A DNA stretch of 64,000 bases, from assembly GCA_000818945.1 (NCBI GenBank), contig KN805382.1:579532-643531 (forward strand), given 5' to 3'. Positions 1-8,713 of the stretch are shown piece by piece. This stretch comes from Schizochytrium sp. CCTCC M209059 (Eukaryota > Sar > Bigyra > Thraustochytrida > Thraustochytriidae). The notes under the pieces were generated by a model. The model made no database searches. It had not been told where the DNA came from and saw only the letters and a program-made list of their open reading frames with translations. The translations under genes were made by a program, and so were the position numbers. Position 1 is the first letter of the stretch; every line of letters starts with the position of its first letter.

Positions 1-1007
1 ACAGCGTCTTGTTCTGCTTGAGCGCCTCGCCCAGCGCCTTGCAGCCCTCGGCGCCGATATAGTTCCTCCAAAGACTGCGCGTTCGTCAAGAAAGAAGCAA
101 GCGAGCCAAGCCAGCCAGGTCAAGACAGCACAAGACAAGCCGTGCGTGCTTGCGTGCGTGCGTGTGAGTGAGCTACTTTGCTTTCGCCTGCCTGCCTTCC
201 TTGCCAGCCTCAGTCACTGTCACTTACTTAAGCTCCAACAGCGTCTTGTTCTGCTTGAGCGCCTCGCCCAGCGCCTTGCCGCCCTCGGCGCCGATATTGT
301 TCAATCCAAGACTGCACATTCGTCGAGAAAGAAGCAAGCGAGCGAGCCAAGCCAGCCAGGCAACGAAGCCTGCGCATTCGTCGAGAAAGAAGCAAGCAAG
401 CGAGCGAGCCAAGCCAGCCAGGTCAAGACAGCAGAAGACAAGCCGTGCGTGCGTGCGTGGTAAGCTCCAACAGCGTCTTGTTCTGCTTGAGCGCCTCGCC
501 CAGCGCCTTGCCGCCCTCGGCGCCGATCTTGTTATCATAAAGACTGCGCGTTCGTCGAGAAAGAAAGAAGCAAGCAAGCGAGCCAAGCCAGCCAGGTCAA
601 GACAGCACAAGACAAGCCGTGCGTGCGTGCGTGCGTGCGTGTGAGTGAGCTACTTTGCTTTCGCCTGCCTGCCTTCCTTGCCAGCCTCAGTCACTGTCAC
701 TTACTCTAGCTCCAACAGCGTCTTGTTCTGCTTGAGCGCCTCGCCCAGCGCCTTGCCGCCCTCGGCGCCGATATTGTTCAATCCAAGACTGCACATTCGT
801 CGAGAAAGAAGCAAGCGAGCGAGCCAAGCCAGCCAGGTCAAGACAGCACAAGACAAGCCGTGCGTACGTGCATGCGTGGTGCGTGCGTTCGTGCGTGCGT
901 ATGGGTTTAGTCGCCTCTGCCTCGTCTCCGCGGTCGCTCTTCTCAACAACGTACCTGGTAGCGCCGTTCTCCATTCTCTCGATCGCTCGGGCTGCGGCCA
1001 TCTTCAC
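1..1007 (-). CDS. Leucine-rich-repeat protein (RI/NLRC3-type), 5' part; tandem one-repeat exons
   Basis: The gene runs off the left edge. Proposed exons on the minus strand are 955-1007, 705-788, 460-543, 228-311 and 74 down to the edge. Exon 1 begins with ATG and ends in phase 2 at a GTACGT donor (949-954). Each following exon is exactly 84 bp, starts after CAG, is phase 2 at both ends, and encodes one 28-residue ribonuclease-inhibitor-type LRR (core LGLNNIGAEGGKALGEAL). GTAAGT donors are visible at 699-704 and 222-227. The introns (about 150-165 bp) are themselves near copies of one another. LRRs of this kind bind proteins; what lies C-terminal is outside the window. Exon 460-543 lacks a GT donor, so it may be skipped, which keeps frame. 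The repeat and splice signals are seen directly; the gene model is inference. Confidence 0.65.
1..1007. repeat. Tandem LRR exon + intron units of about 232-245 bp
   Basis: Four copies of an exon-intron unit begin near 1, 238, 470 and 715 (same base of the exon). Exon parts are almost identical in DNA. Intron parts share blocks such as the gcaagcgagccaagccagcc stretch and the gtgcgtgcgtg run. The third unit carries an internal duplication of the gcattcgtcgagaaagaagc block and has lost the segment containing the splice donor. The similarity of both exon and intron means whole units were duplicated recently or are being homogenised. Confidence 0.85.
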
Positions 1008-1989
1008 TGCAGCAGCTCGAACCTCGCGAGCGCCTCACTCCTCTCGCGCGTGACCCAGAGCGCTTCGTGCAGCCGGATCCGTCCACCGCGCGCGCGCGTG
1101 CGAGCGCCTGCCTTGCCTGCGGCGAACGGGCGAACGAGCGAGCGAGCGATTGCGCGTTTGCTGCTGGCGCGGCGCGTGCGGCCCTGGAATTTCTCTCGCC
1201 TCGCGCTGGACGCCTGCGCAAAGTAGATTTACAGTTGTTAGTAGCGGCTGAAGTGTTGTGCGAGCAAGGGCAAGTGGAGAATGGCGCCACGCAGTGAAGT
1301 ATGCGTGTGTATTCTGCATTCACTGTCAAAAGATGTGTGCACGGGGTGTGCACCTTCGGCTGGCGAATCGTTTTTCAAGTGCAGAATGGCTCGGCGCAGT
1401 GAAGTATAAGAGAGTATACAATGCATTTGCCGAATGGCTACAAGGCCCTGAGTAGGGAAAATCCTCGGGCTGGGTGTCGGTGGCGCGCCGCGCGTGAATA
1501 GTGTAATATGAGCGGATGATTTCTTCTGATTTGCACACAACACCTTTGAAGTTCGCGTGATTATGCCACAAGACGCTATGTAAGGATAGGGTAAAGCGTC
1601 CGATACGCACAGACACTGATATGCTACATAACCGGCGCCCGAGAAATCGTCCAGGACTTGCCTACTCCTCATTTAGACAATGTTGCAAATCGACTCGGAC
1701 TCGGACTCGGACTCGGACTCGGATGCCACATGAAAATAACCCTTAAAATACGCGGCCAATACATTTGTATGAGCGGACGATGGCTTGAACCCAAGTGGTT
1801 AGACCTTGGGATTGCTCAGCTTGAGCAGCAGAGATCTAATCCAGCGCAGCGCGTTGGCAGCTCCGTCGACGAAAGATGAGCCAGCGCATGATCACGAGAA
1901 ACTTTGCGTCGCCGCCGGAAGCTGTCAATGGTCCAGGGGAGAGCGACGCTGACTCAAAATCTGCGATCTCTTAGCCCTTGTCGAGCCGC
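1008..1989. other. Intergenic, no gene recognised
   Basis: GC-rich 5' flank of the LRR gene, then AT-richer sequence. Two imperfect direct copies of a roughly 45-bp stretch containing agaatgg...gcagtgaagta occur near 1276 and 1382. A hexamer tract (ctcgga)n lies at about 1691-1723. No reading frame here looks like a conserved protein. Confidence 0.5.
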
Positions 1990-2670
1990 AAAGCGAGGCA
2001 GAAGCAAGGAAACTCATCGAAAGGGCCTTCGGGAAGTTCATTTCGAGCTCTGGTCGCACAGAAGAAGGGCAGGATAGTTCCATCCAGGAGAAGCGGAGCG
2101 AGACCTCTTCGACGAGACTGATGCATATCTTGTTTGAAGATGTTGGTGGCGCTGACTTCGCCCTTTGCAGAAAACGTGTAACAACAGATCCTGGCGGCCG
2201 AAGGACATGTACGATCTCCAGCGACTTAAAGCCATCGAGGCCCAAGACAAGTCCCATGAGGCCGTGAGCAAGGCGAAGAAAGAAAAGAAGTACAAGCAAT
2301 TGTCGAAGAAGCGGGTGTTCGCGCTGTCTTGCTCCGAAAAGCAAATGAGGACTCCTCGTTCGAGTTTTGGCGAGTGGACAAGTTTACAAAAACAAAACTC
2401 ATGGAGGTCCTACAACTCGCTGGGTATCGTGTTTCGACTCAGCGGTCTTAGCACGAGCTGCTGGAGCTTGTACGTTCCCTCTCTGCAAGCTCAGAGGAAC
2501 ATGTTTTAGAAGAGGCGAGCTCATCGCTCGAACCACACCCTCCTCAGAACGCTGATGAAGTCCCAGCTGGAACATTGGATAGCGTTCTGGCTACGATGGA
2601 AGAGGAGGATCTCGTGAAAGCGGCACTTCTTGCAAACGCTGCTCTTTCTAGATACAGGTGGCAAGCTTAA
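1990..2670 (+). pseudogene. Decayed gene with SAP-like C-terminal segment
   Basis: Coding-like sequence continues across three frames. About 1995-2200 is open in one frame (EARKLIERAFGKF...). It shifts to a second frame near 2165-2340, rich in Lys and Glu (KSHEAVSKAKKEKKYKQL). A third frame runs 2347-2668 with an in-frame TAG at 2449-2451 and ends at TAA 2668-2670. The last frame contains a helix-turn-helix-like stretch (FTKTKLMEVLQLAGYRVS, then HELLELVRSL) that resembles a SAP DNA-binding motif, followed by an acidic tail. At least two indels and one stop mark it as broken, unless introns I cannot see explain the shifts. The identity of the parent gene is unknown. Confidence 0.4.
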
Positions 2671-3346
2671 ACACTGCCATTTGGTGAGCTACTTGATCGA
2701 TATCAAAAAATTGAATAAAACTTCCCTTGGCAAGCCAAACGTGCACAACTTTTTTGCATGCCCGTAGAGTTTATTCGGGCATTCCCTGAGATCGCTAATC
2801 CTAGGCCTCCGTTAGCTGGAATCGTCACCACAAGCGGGAGAGACAGTTACAATGTGTCCACTTGAGAAAAATAACACTAAATCAATTCCGGTAATTATGC
2901 ATTTGTATTTTATAGCAGTTTTTAAAACCAGACTCAGAAGCATTGCGCGAGGTTTGCGCGTGCGCCTGTGACCCGCGACGAGGAAAAATCTGAAAAATTT
3001 GATTAATCTCAAGCAACACCAAACAACCAAATTCGTTTACTGGTCAAACTGCAAGCTCTCCGTGCTCGTTCGCACGCCCTACAGGGCTCCTGCGACCAAA
3101 TCTCGGTTTTTGATTGGAAAATGATTATTCTAACATTGATGTTGCAAATCGGGACGCTTTAGTACCCGTCTGACGGAGATGCAAAAAAAAAAGTGAAAAC
3201 CGAGGTGAGTAGAACCCGATCGAGCGAGGGAAAGCGTGTCGGTGCGCAAGTGACAACGCGCAGGACTTGAGGAGTGGTGCTAGAGCTAGCCAAGCGTAGC
3301 GCGGGGACAGGCGCGCGTGCAGCCGCACTATCACGACGTAGTTACC
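2671..3346. other. Intergenic upstream of the nuclease-like gene
   Basis: AT-richer than its surroundings, with no conserved reading frame. It probably holds the promoter and 5' UTR of the gene starting at 3347. An A-run lies at 3183-3191. Confidence 0.4.
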
Positions 3347-5476
3347 ATGCGTGACCTGAAGAAAGAGCAAGATGAATTCGTGCGAAATGTCACGTTGGCA
3401 CAACTCAGGAAGTGGAAAAAGACAGCATCGGAGTATCATCTCATCACAGAAGCTTACGATCTCATGGAGTCGCTTATCACGAGGAGCGACGGGGACGACT
3501 CATGGCTCCCAGACGACATGCGCGATATATTGGAAGCTGTGGCACGTCTCATCAGAGAAAGAGAAGCTCGTGCTAAACAGCGCGAAGAAATGCGTAGCAT
3601 GAAGCGCAAACTTGAGCAGGAATTCGAGACGCGCATGAAGGAAGTCGAGACGCGCAAGAAGGCACTCGAGAAGAAAATGAAGGCTCTTCGGGAAAAAGAA
3701 GAGGCGAAGGTATCTCTATGGAGCAACATTATGGCACACGACCCTCAGTTTACCATCAATTCGACCGATACGGAATCTACAAGCGTTCCTCATTTCTACA
3801 GCCCCGATGAAACCGCCCAATGGGATTTTGCCAAGCTCAAGCAGTGTGCATACTCTTTCCATGAGCTACAGGAATTCGTCGGTAACCTTGTTCAATTTCG
3901 GGAAAAACGTAGTGCTTTATTCTATTCAGCTGTGTGTCTTCGCGAGTACGAGCCATCTACTCATGAGAAGGGCGTCGTCGACGTCATGCATAAATTATGC
4001 GAAGCTGCGTATCAGTGCTTGGAAACTCCCAACAAACCAAACCATCACCAACTCTATTATCCAAGCGGTGACCGCTACCCGATCTTCGACTTCGTTTCAG
4101 GAAGACGACGCCGACCGGACGGCAAAATAACATCGGCTTCATTTCCGATTTGCATGATCGAGTACAAAACAGACGCAACCTTTGATTCATCCATGATTGA
4201 AGAGTTCAAGAAGGAGACTCTGGAAACGTCTGTGGTGGAAGTGAATATCGCGACCCGACCTGGCGCAACGTCGCAGATGGTGCAGTACAAAACCGTGAAG
4301 CATCCTGTGACCCAAGTGTGCTGCTACATGATGCTGAGCGGATGCCGCTACGGTATTCTATCGAATTGGCAGTGCACCTATTTTTTGAAACTCGATCTTG
4401 ATGAAGACGGCAAGACGACGCTGCACTATTCCGAAAGGTTCGAACCTTGGACAGCTGCCATGGCGCAAGAAGAGAACGCAAACGCACCGCGGGCGGGACC
4501 TGGCAATATTAGCATGGGTGAGATCTTTTCAGGACCGCCAGCTTCACTTCTGCAGGCGATGACCGTGTTTGTTCACCTTGCGATGAAAGATGAGACCCTG
4601 ATACCATCCGGACTTGACATTGATGGCTACCAGATGGCGATCGAAAAAAGAATTCGTGATAGCCCGCCGGGCTTTCCTTCCAATGGACCCAACGTTAGCA
4701 AATTTGTATCTAACGTCACAATGTCTACTGCGGCGCAAACGACATTTCGGCAAGCGGGCAGCGACGGTGGCGACTCTCAGCGGGAGAGCATGCTGGCCGT
4801 GCTGACCGTCTGTACAGCCAAAGGAAGTGTAGTCGCACTTGACGAAGGATATTGTGTTGGATTTCTGGACAGCACTCTTGAGATCGCGGGTCAAACTTTC
4901 ACAAACTGTTTTACGAAGGCGTCACTCGTTCTTGACGACGAGAACTCATATGACACCGGCTACTTTCTCAATAATTCTGACGCTACCAGTTTTATGGCCG
5001 GATTTGAGACAGAAGCCCGTCTCTACGAGGGTGCAGCTCGTGCACTTCAAGGCAGCATCCTCCCTGTAGTCCATTACAGCGGAAAGTTTCCTATTGGCGA
5101 AGGGGTTTACTTCATGATTGTGATGTCCAACACTGGACACCTTCTCAGCTCGGTAACCGGTCAACAAATCGTGAGGTCAATTGGGGTCAATGTCGTGCAC
5201 TCTCGAGTCCATGCACTGCTTGATCGGCTACACGGAGCGGGTATTTCTCTTGACATCATGTTCTTGGACAGTTTCGCTATCCAAGAAGACGGAACGGTGC
5301 GACTTGTTGGTCTCGAAAGGGCGCGCCTTGACTTATTCTGCTCCCGCCGCAATCATGAGTGGTTTGACTATGATTGGACGCAGGTTTACGGTTCCATTGT
5401 CGTCAAAAAGTCCTTATTTAGGCAAAGACTTCTCAATTTGCCGCGCGACTTCAAATATGGACCTGAACAGTCGTAG
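3347..5476 (+). CDS. Coiled-coil + PD-(D/E)XK nuclease-like + pseudokinase-like protein (Crinkler-type architecture)
   Basis: 709 aa from the ATG at 3347 (context accATGc); ten further codons upstream begin only with GTG. Residues about 60-125 are highly charged and predicted coiled coil. Residues about 155-355 carry the pattern D258 ... E272-Y-K274 ... Q323 in the order expected for a PD-(D/E)XK restriction-endonuclease fold, followed by an aromatic-rich strand region. Residues about 485-690 weakly resemble a protein kinase C-lobe: LHGAGI (628-633), D636, then QEDGTVRLVGLE where the catalytic loop and DFG would lie. HRD and DFG are not intact. Nuclease-plus-kinase proteins are known among Crinkler/RHS-like (CR) effectors of eukaryotes. 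No signal peptide is seen, so it may act inside the cell, for example in conflict with mobile DNA. The fold assignments are by eye and moderate. Confidence 0.55.
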   Translation: MRDLKKEQDEFVRNVTLAQLRKWKKTASEYHLITEAYDLMESLITRSDGDDSWLPDDMRDILEAVARLIREREARAKQREEMRSMKRKLEQEFETRMKEVETRKKALEKKMKALREKEEAKVSLWSNIMAHDPQFTINSTDTESTSVPHFYSPDETAQWDFAKLKQCAYSFHELQEFVGNLVQFREKRSALFYSAVCLREYEPSTHEKGVVDVMHKLCEAAYQCLETPNKPNHHQLYYPSGDRYPIFDFVSGRRRRPDGKITSASFPICMIEYKTDATFDSSMIEEFKKETLETSVVEVNIATRPGATSQMVQYKTVKHPVTQVCCYMMLSGCRYGILSNWQCTYFLKLDLDEDGKTTLHYSERFEPWTAAMAQEENANAPRAGPGNISMGEIFSGPPASLLQAMTVFVHLAMKDETLIPSGLDIDGYQMAIEKRIRDSPPGFPSNGPNVSKFVSNVTMSTAAQTTFRQAGSDGGDSQRESMLAVLTVCTAKGSVVALDEGYCVGFLDSTLEIAGQTFTNCFTKASLVLDDENSYDTGYFLNNSDATSFMAGFETEARLYEGAARALQGSILPVVHYSGKFPIGEGVYFMIVMSNTGHLLSSVTGQQIVRSIGVNVVHSRVHALLDRLHGAGISLDIMFLDSFAIQEDGTVRLVGLERARLDLFCSRRNHEWFDYDWTQVYGSIVVKKSLFRQRLLNLPRDFKYGPEQS

Positions 5477-5500
5477 TCAAGCAATCTGGGGAAATCAAAT

Positions 5501-5583
5501 CAAAGCAAAGCAGAGCAAAGCAAAGCAAAGCAAAGCAAAGCAGAGCAAAGCAAAGCAAAGCAAAGCAAAGCAGAGCAAAGCAA
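5501..5583. repeat. (AAAGC)n tract
   Basis: Pentamer repeat starting 25 bp after the stop of the upstream gene. It has a higher-order period: every fifth unit or so is AGAGC instead of AAAGC. It probably lies in the 3' UTR or terminator region. Confidence 0.9.
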
Positions 5584-6398
5584 ATCTTTCAAGTTGTTCA
5601 ATCGACCACTCCAATCAAGCTCGACTCGGAGTCGACGGTATATCTGCCACAAACCAAGCTCCTCGGTCTGCTCGACTGCACCCAGCCAGCGCGCAACGGT
5701 CTTCGCGGTTCTCGCTGACTGGCTGCCTGGCTACAAAACCCCTCTTGAATTCTCTTGAAAAAGAAAAAATCTCAATTTATCAGTCGCTGTGGTCGGCAGT
5801 TCTCGATTTTCCTAGCTTTTCTTCTTTTATCCATCTAGTCTGTATGTGTTTAACTTAATCGTTGGAGGCCAAGATGGACAATGCCCATGATGTGAGGCCA
5901 TGCGGTGTCCGATCGACGGGCCTGACCTTTTTTTAATTTACCCGGCGTCCATGTGCCAACAGGAGCGACAAGGCTTAACTTGACCAGCACCAGCAGGACG
6001 CAAAAGAATAAAGAGACCTATGGGTGCCGCGAAAAAGCCCCATTTTAGTCCGACGGCACGGGAAAGGCGCAAAGATTGCGAGGCATGATGTCCGCACAAA
6101 CCCGAATCGCGCCAGAGACTCTGTGCGGCCGTGCGGCTCGAGCGCGCGCGCGGCGTCACATACGTCCGGAGCGCCCTCCCGGCCCGCCTCTCGCACTCGC
6201 CCGCGCCCCGCCCGCGCGAGAGCCCGCGGAGCCGCTCGACCTGCGCGCTCGTCCGGGACGCGCCAGTTCCTGTTTGGAGGGCCTGCTCAAGGTCGAGGTC
6301 AAGGTTAAGGTCGAGGTCGAGGTTGAGGTCGAGGTCCGGCCTTAGGCGTGACTCGCTTGCAGAGCAGGACAGAGCAGTAGACTCGTGGAGAGAAGACA
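5584..6398. other. Intergenic; promoter side of methylmalonyl-CoA mutase
   Basis: AT-rich near 5750-5940, then strongly GC-rich towards the mutase start. A degenerate hexamer tract (gaggtc/aaggtc)n occupies about 6288-6340, roughly 60 bp before the ATG. No gene recognised. Confidence 0.5.
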
Positions 6399-8672
6399 AT
6401 GCAGGTGGGGTCCAGGATGCAGAACACGTCGCTTGCCGCGGCCGCGCGGAGGCGCAGCGGAAACCCTGTCGGCAAGCATGTCCGGGCCTTTGCGACCCGC
6501 GCAGAGAAGCTGGAGGAGTGGAAGACGCTCGCGACCAAGGAGCTTCGTGGAGAAAAGCTGGAAAACCTGACCAAGCTGACCCCTGAGGGCATCAAGGTGA
6601 AGCCCATGTACACGTGGGACGACATGCAAGATGTCGAGGAGCCATCGCCGCCCGGCGTGTACCCGTACACGCGCGGACCGCGCGCGACAATGTACACCCA
6701 TCGCCCCTGGACGGTGCGTCAGTATGCCGGTTTTTCGACCGCAGAGGAGAGCAACCGGTTTTACCGGGCCAACGTGGCGGCCGGTCAGCAGGGTCTGAGT
6801 GTGGCCTTTGATCTCGCCACCCACCGCGGATACGACTCGGACCACCCCCGCGTGGTGGGTGATGTGGGTATGGCCGGTGTCGCAATCGACTCTGTGGAGG
6901 ACATGAAGATTCTCTTTGACGGTATTCCTCTCGACAAGATGTCCGTGTCGATGACGATGAACGGCGCCGTGCTGCCCACTATGGCCTTTTACATTGTTGC
7001 CGCCGAGGAGCAAGGTGTGGACTCGACCAAGCTTTCGGGTACCATTCAAAACGATATCCTCAAGGAGTACATGGTGCGTAACACCTTCATTTACCCGCCG
7101 CAGCCTTCGATGCGCAGCATTGCTGACATTTTCGGTTTCACAAACGTGCACATGCCGCGCTTCAACAGTGTGAGTATCTCGGGCTACCACATGCAGGAGG
7201 CCGGCGCAGATTCCAAGCTCGAGCTTGCCTTTACCATTGCCGACGGCATGGAGTACGTGAACACGGCGCGGGCTGCAGGCCTGGACGTTGACAAGGTTGC
7301 GCCGCGTCTGAGCTTCTTCTTTGCGATTGGCATGAACTTTTACATGGAAATTGCCAAGCTGCGCGCCGCGCGCAAGCTCTGGGCGCACATGATGCACGAC
7401 CGCCTGGGCGCCAAGGACCCCAAGTCGTGGCTTCTGCGCACGCATTGCCAGACCTCGGGCTACTCGCTGACCGAGCAGGACCCGTACAATAACGTGATCC
7501 GCACGACCGTGGAGGCGATGGCTGCTACCTTTGGTGGCACACAGAGTCTGCACACAAACGCTCTTGATGAGGCGCTTGGCCTGCCCACGAATTTTTCGGC
7601 CCGCATTGCACGTAACACGCAGCTCATCATCCAGGAGGAAACCGGCATGACCGGCGTCGCGGACCCTTGGGGTGGCTCGTACCTGATTGAGAACCTCACG
7701 GACGAGCTCTACACAGAAGCGCTCAAGATTATCGACGAGGTCTCAGAGCTGGGCGGCATGGCCAAGGCTATCGAGTCCGGCATGCCCAAAATGCGCATCG
7801 AGGAGTCGGCGGCGCGCAAGCAGGCTCGCATCGACAGTGGCCAGGACGTAATTGTTGGCGTGAACAAGTACGTTCCCAAGGATGTCGAGGGTGTCGAGGT
7901 ACTGAGCATCGACAACACGCAGGTGCGCAAGTCGCAAGTGGAGCGTGTGCAAAAGCTGCGCGCTGAGCGCGACGAGGCCAAGGCCCAGGCTGCCCTTGAT
8001 AAGCTTACCGAGAGCGCCGCCATGACGGAGTCTACCTCGGCAGGCGACCACCCGATGAACTTGCTCAACCTTGCCGTGGAGGCCGCGCGCGTGCGTTGCA
8101 CGCTGGGAGAAATCTCTTCGGCCTTGGAGAAGGTCTGGGGTCGCCATGTCCCGGAATCGAGCGTGGTGCAGGGTGCCTACCGTTCCGAGTACGCTTCGAG
8201 CACTGGTGACATGAACAAGGAGTTTGACGAGTCCGTCAAGAAGGTCGAGGAGTTTGCCCAAGAGCACGGTCGCCGGCCGCGTCTCTTGGTGGCCAAGATG
8301 GGCCAGGATGGCCACGACCGTGGCGGCAAGATTATTGCCAGCGGCTTTAGTGATCTCGGCTGGGATGTCGATGTTTCTGCGCTCTTTTCCACGCCCGAGG
8401 AAATCGCCGCCCAGGCGATTGACGCTGATGTGCACTGCGTGGGTATGAGCTCGCAGGCCGCGGGTCACAAGACGCTTGGCCCCGCGCTCATTGAGGCTCT
8501 CAAGGAGCGGGGCGCAGGCCACATTCTCGTGTGCGCTGGCGGCGTCATCCCGCCAAAGGACTACGACTTTCTCTACGAGAAGGGTATTTGCGCCATCTTT
8601 GGTCCCGGCACCCGCATTCCCGTGGCCAGCAACAACCTCTTGGCCCAGATCAACGACACCAACCAGAGCTAA
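6399..8672 (+). CDS. MUT: Methylmalonyl-CoA mutase, mitochondrial
   Basis: 757 aa in one exon, close to the human enzyme's 750. It isomerises (R)-methylmalonyl-CoA to succinyl-CoA with adenosylcobalamin, the last step of propionate, odd-chain fatty acid and branched amino acid breakdown. The N-terminus (about 35 residues, Arg/Ala/Ser-rich, almost no acids) looks like a mitochondrial presequence. The catalytic TIM-barrel part includes TRGPRATMYTHRPWTVRQYA and AFDLATHRGYDSDHPRV. The C-terminal cobalamin-binding domain has DGHDRGG with the cobalt-ligand His at residue 639. The two-domain single-chain form matches mitochondrial and bacterial alpha-subunit-type mutases. The start is the only ATG before the presequence. 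A run of T follows the stop. Confidence 0.97.
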   Translation: MQVGSRMQNTSLAAAARRRSGNPVGKHVRAFATRAEKLEEWKTLATKELRGEKLENLTKLTPEGIKVKPMYTWDDMQDVEEPSPPGVYPYTRGPRATMYTHRPWTVRQYAGFSTAEESNRFYRANVAAGQQGLSVAFDLATHRGYDSDHPRVVGDVGMAGVAIDSVEDMKILFDGIPLDKMSVSMTMNGAVLPTMAFYIVAAEEQGVDSTKLSGTIQNDILKEYMVRNTFIYPPQPSMRSIADIFGFTNVHMPRFNSVSISGYHMQEAGADSKLELAFTIADGMEYVNTARAAGLDVDKVAPRLSFFFAIGMNFYMEIAKLRAARKLWAHMMHDRLGAKDPKSWLLRTHCQTSGYSLTEQDPYNNVIRTTVEAMAATFGGTQSLHTNALDEALGLPTNFSARIARNTQLIIQEETGMTGVADPWGGSYLIENLTDELYTEALKIIDEVSELGGMAKAIESGMPKMRIEESAARKQARIDSGQDVIVGVNKYVPKDVEGVEVLSIDNTQVRKSQVERVQKLRAERDEAKAQAALDKLTESAAMTESTSAGDHPMNLLNLAVEAARVRCTLGEISSALEKVWGRHVPESSVVQGAYRSEYASSTGDMNKEFDESVKKVEEFAQEHGRRPRLLVAKMGQDGHDRGGKIIASGFSDLGWDVDVSALFSTPEEIAAQAIDADVHCVGMSSQAAGHKTLGPALIEALKERGAGHILVCAGGVIPPKDYDFLYEKGICAIFGPGTRIPVASNNLLAQINDTNQS

Positions 8673-8690
8673 AGTAAGGCAGATTGTCCT

Positions 8691-8713
8691 TTTTTTTTTT
8701 TTTTTTTTTTTTT
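8691..8713 (+). repeat. Poly-T run after the mutase stop
   Basis: About 23 consecutive T, starting some 20 bp after the MUT stop codon; 3' UTR low complexity. Confidence 0.85.

Noticed and set aside
1..1007. CRISPR-like array at the left edge
   Set aside because: Regular unit spacing is explained by LRR exons with splice sites; spacers are also near-identical, unlike CRISPR spacers.
6342..7553. 403-codon open frame antisense to methylmalonyl-CoA mutase
   Set aside because: Typical GC3-driven shadow of a real gene: His/Arg/Leu-rich, no domain, entirely inside the mutase CDS.
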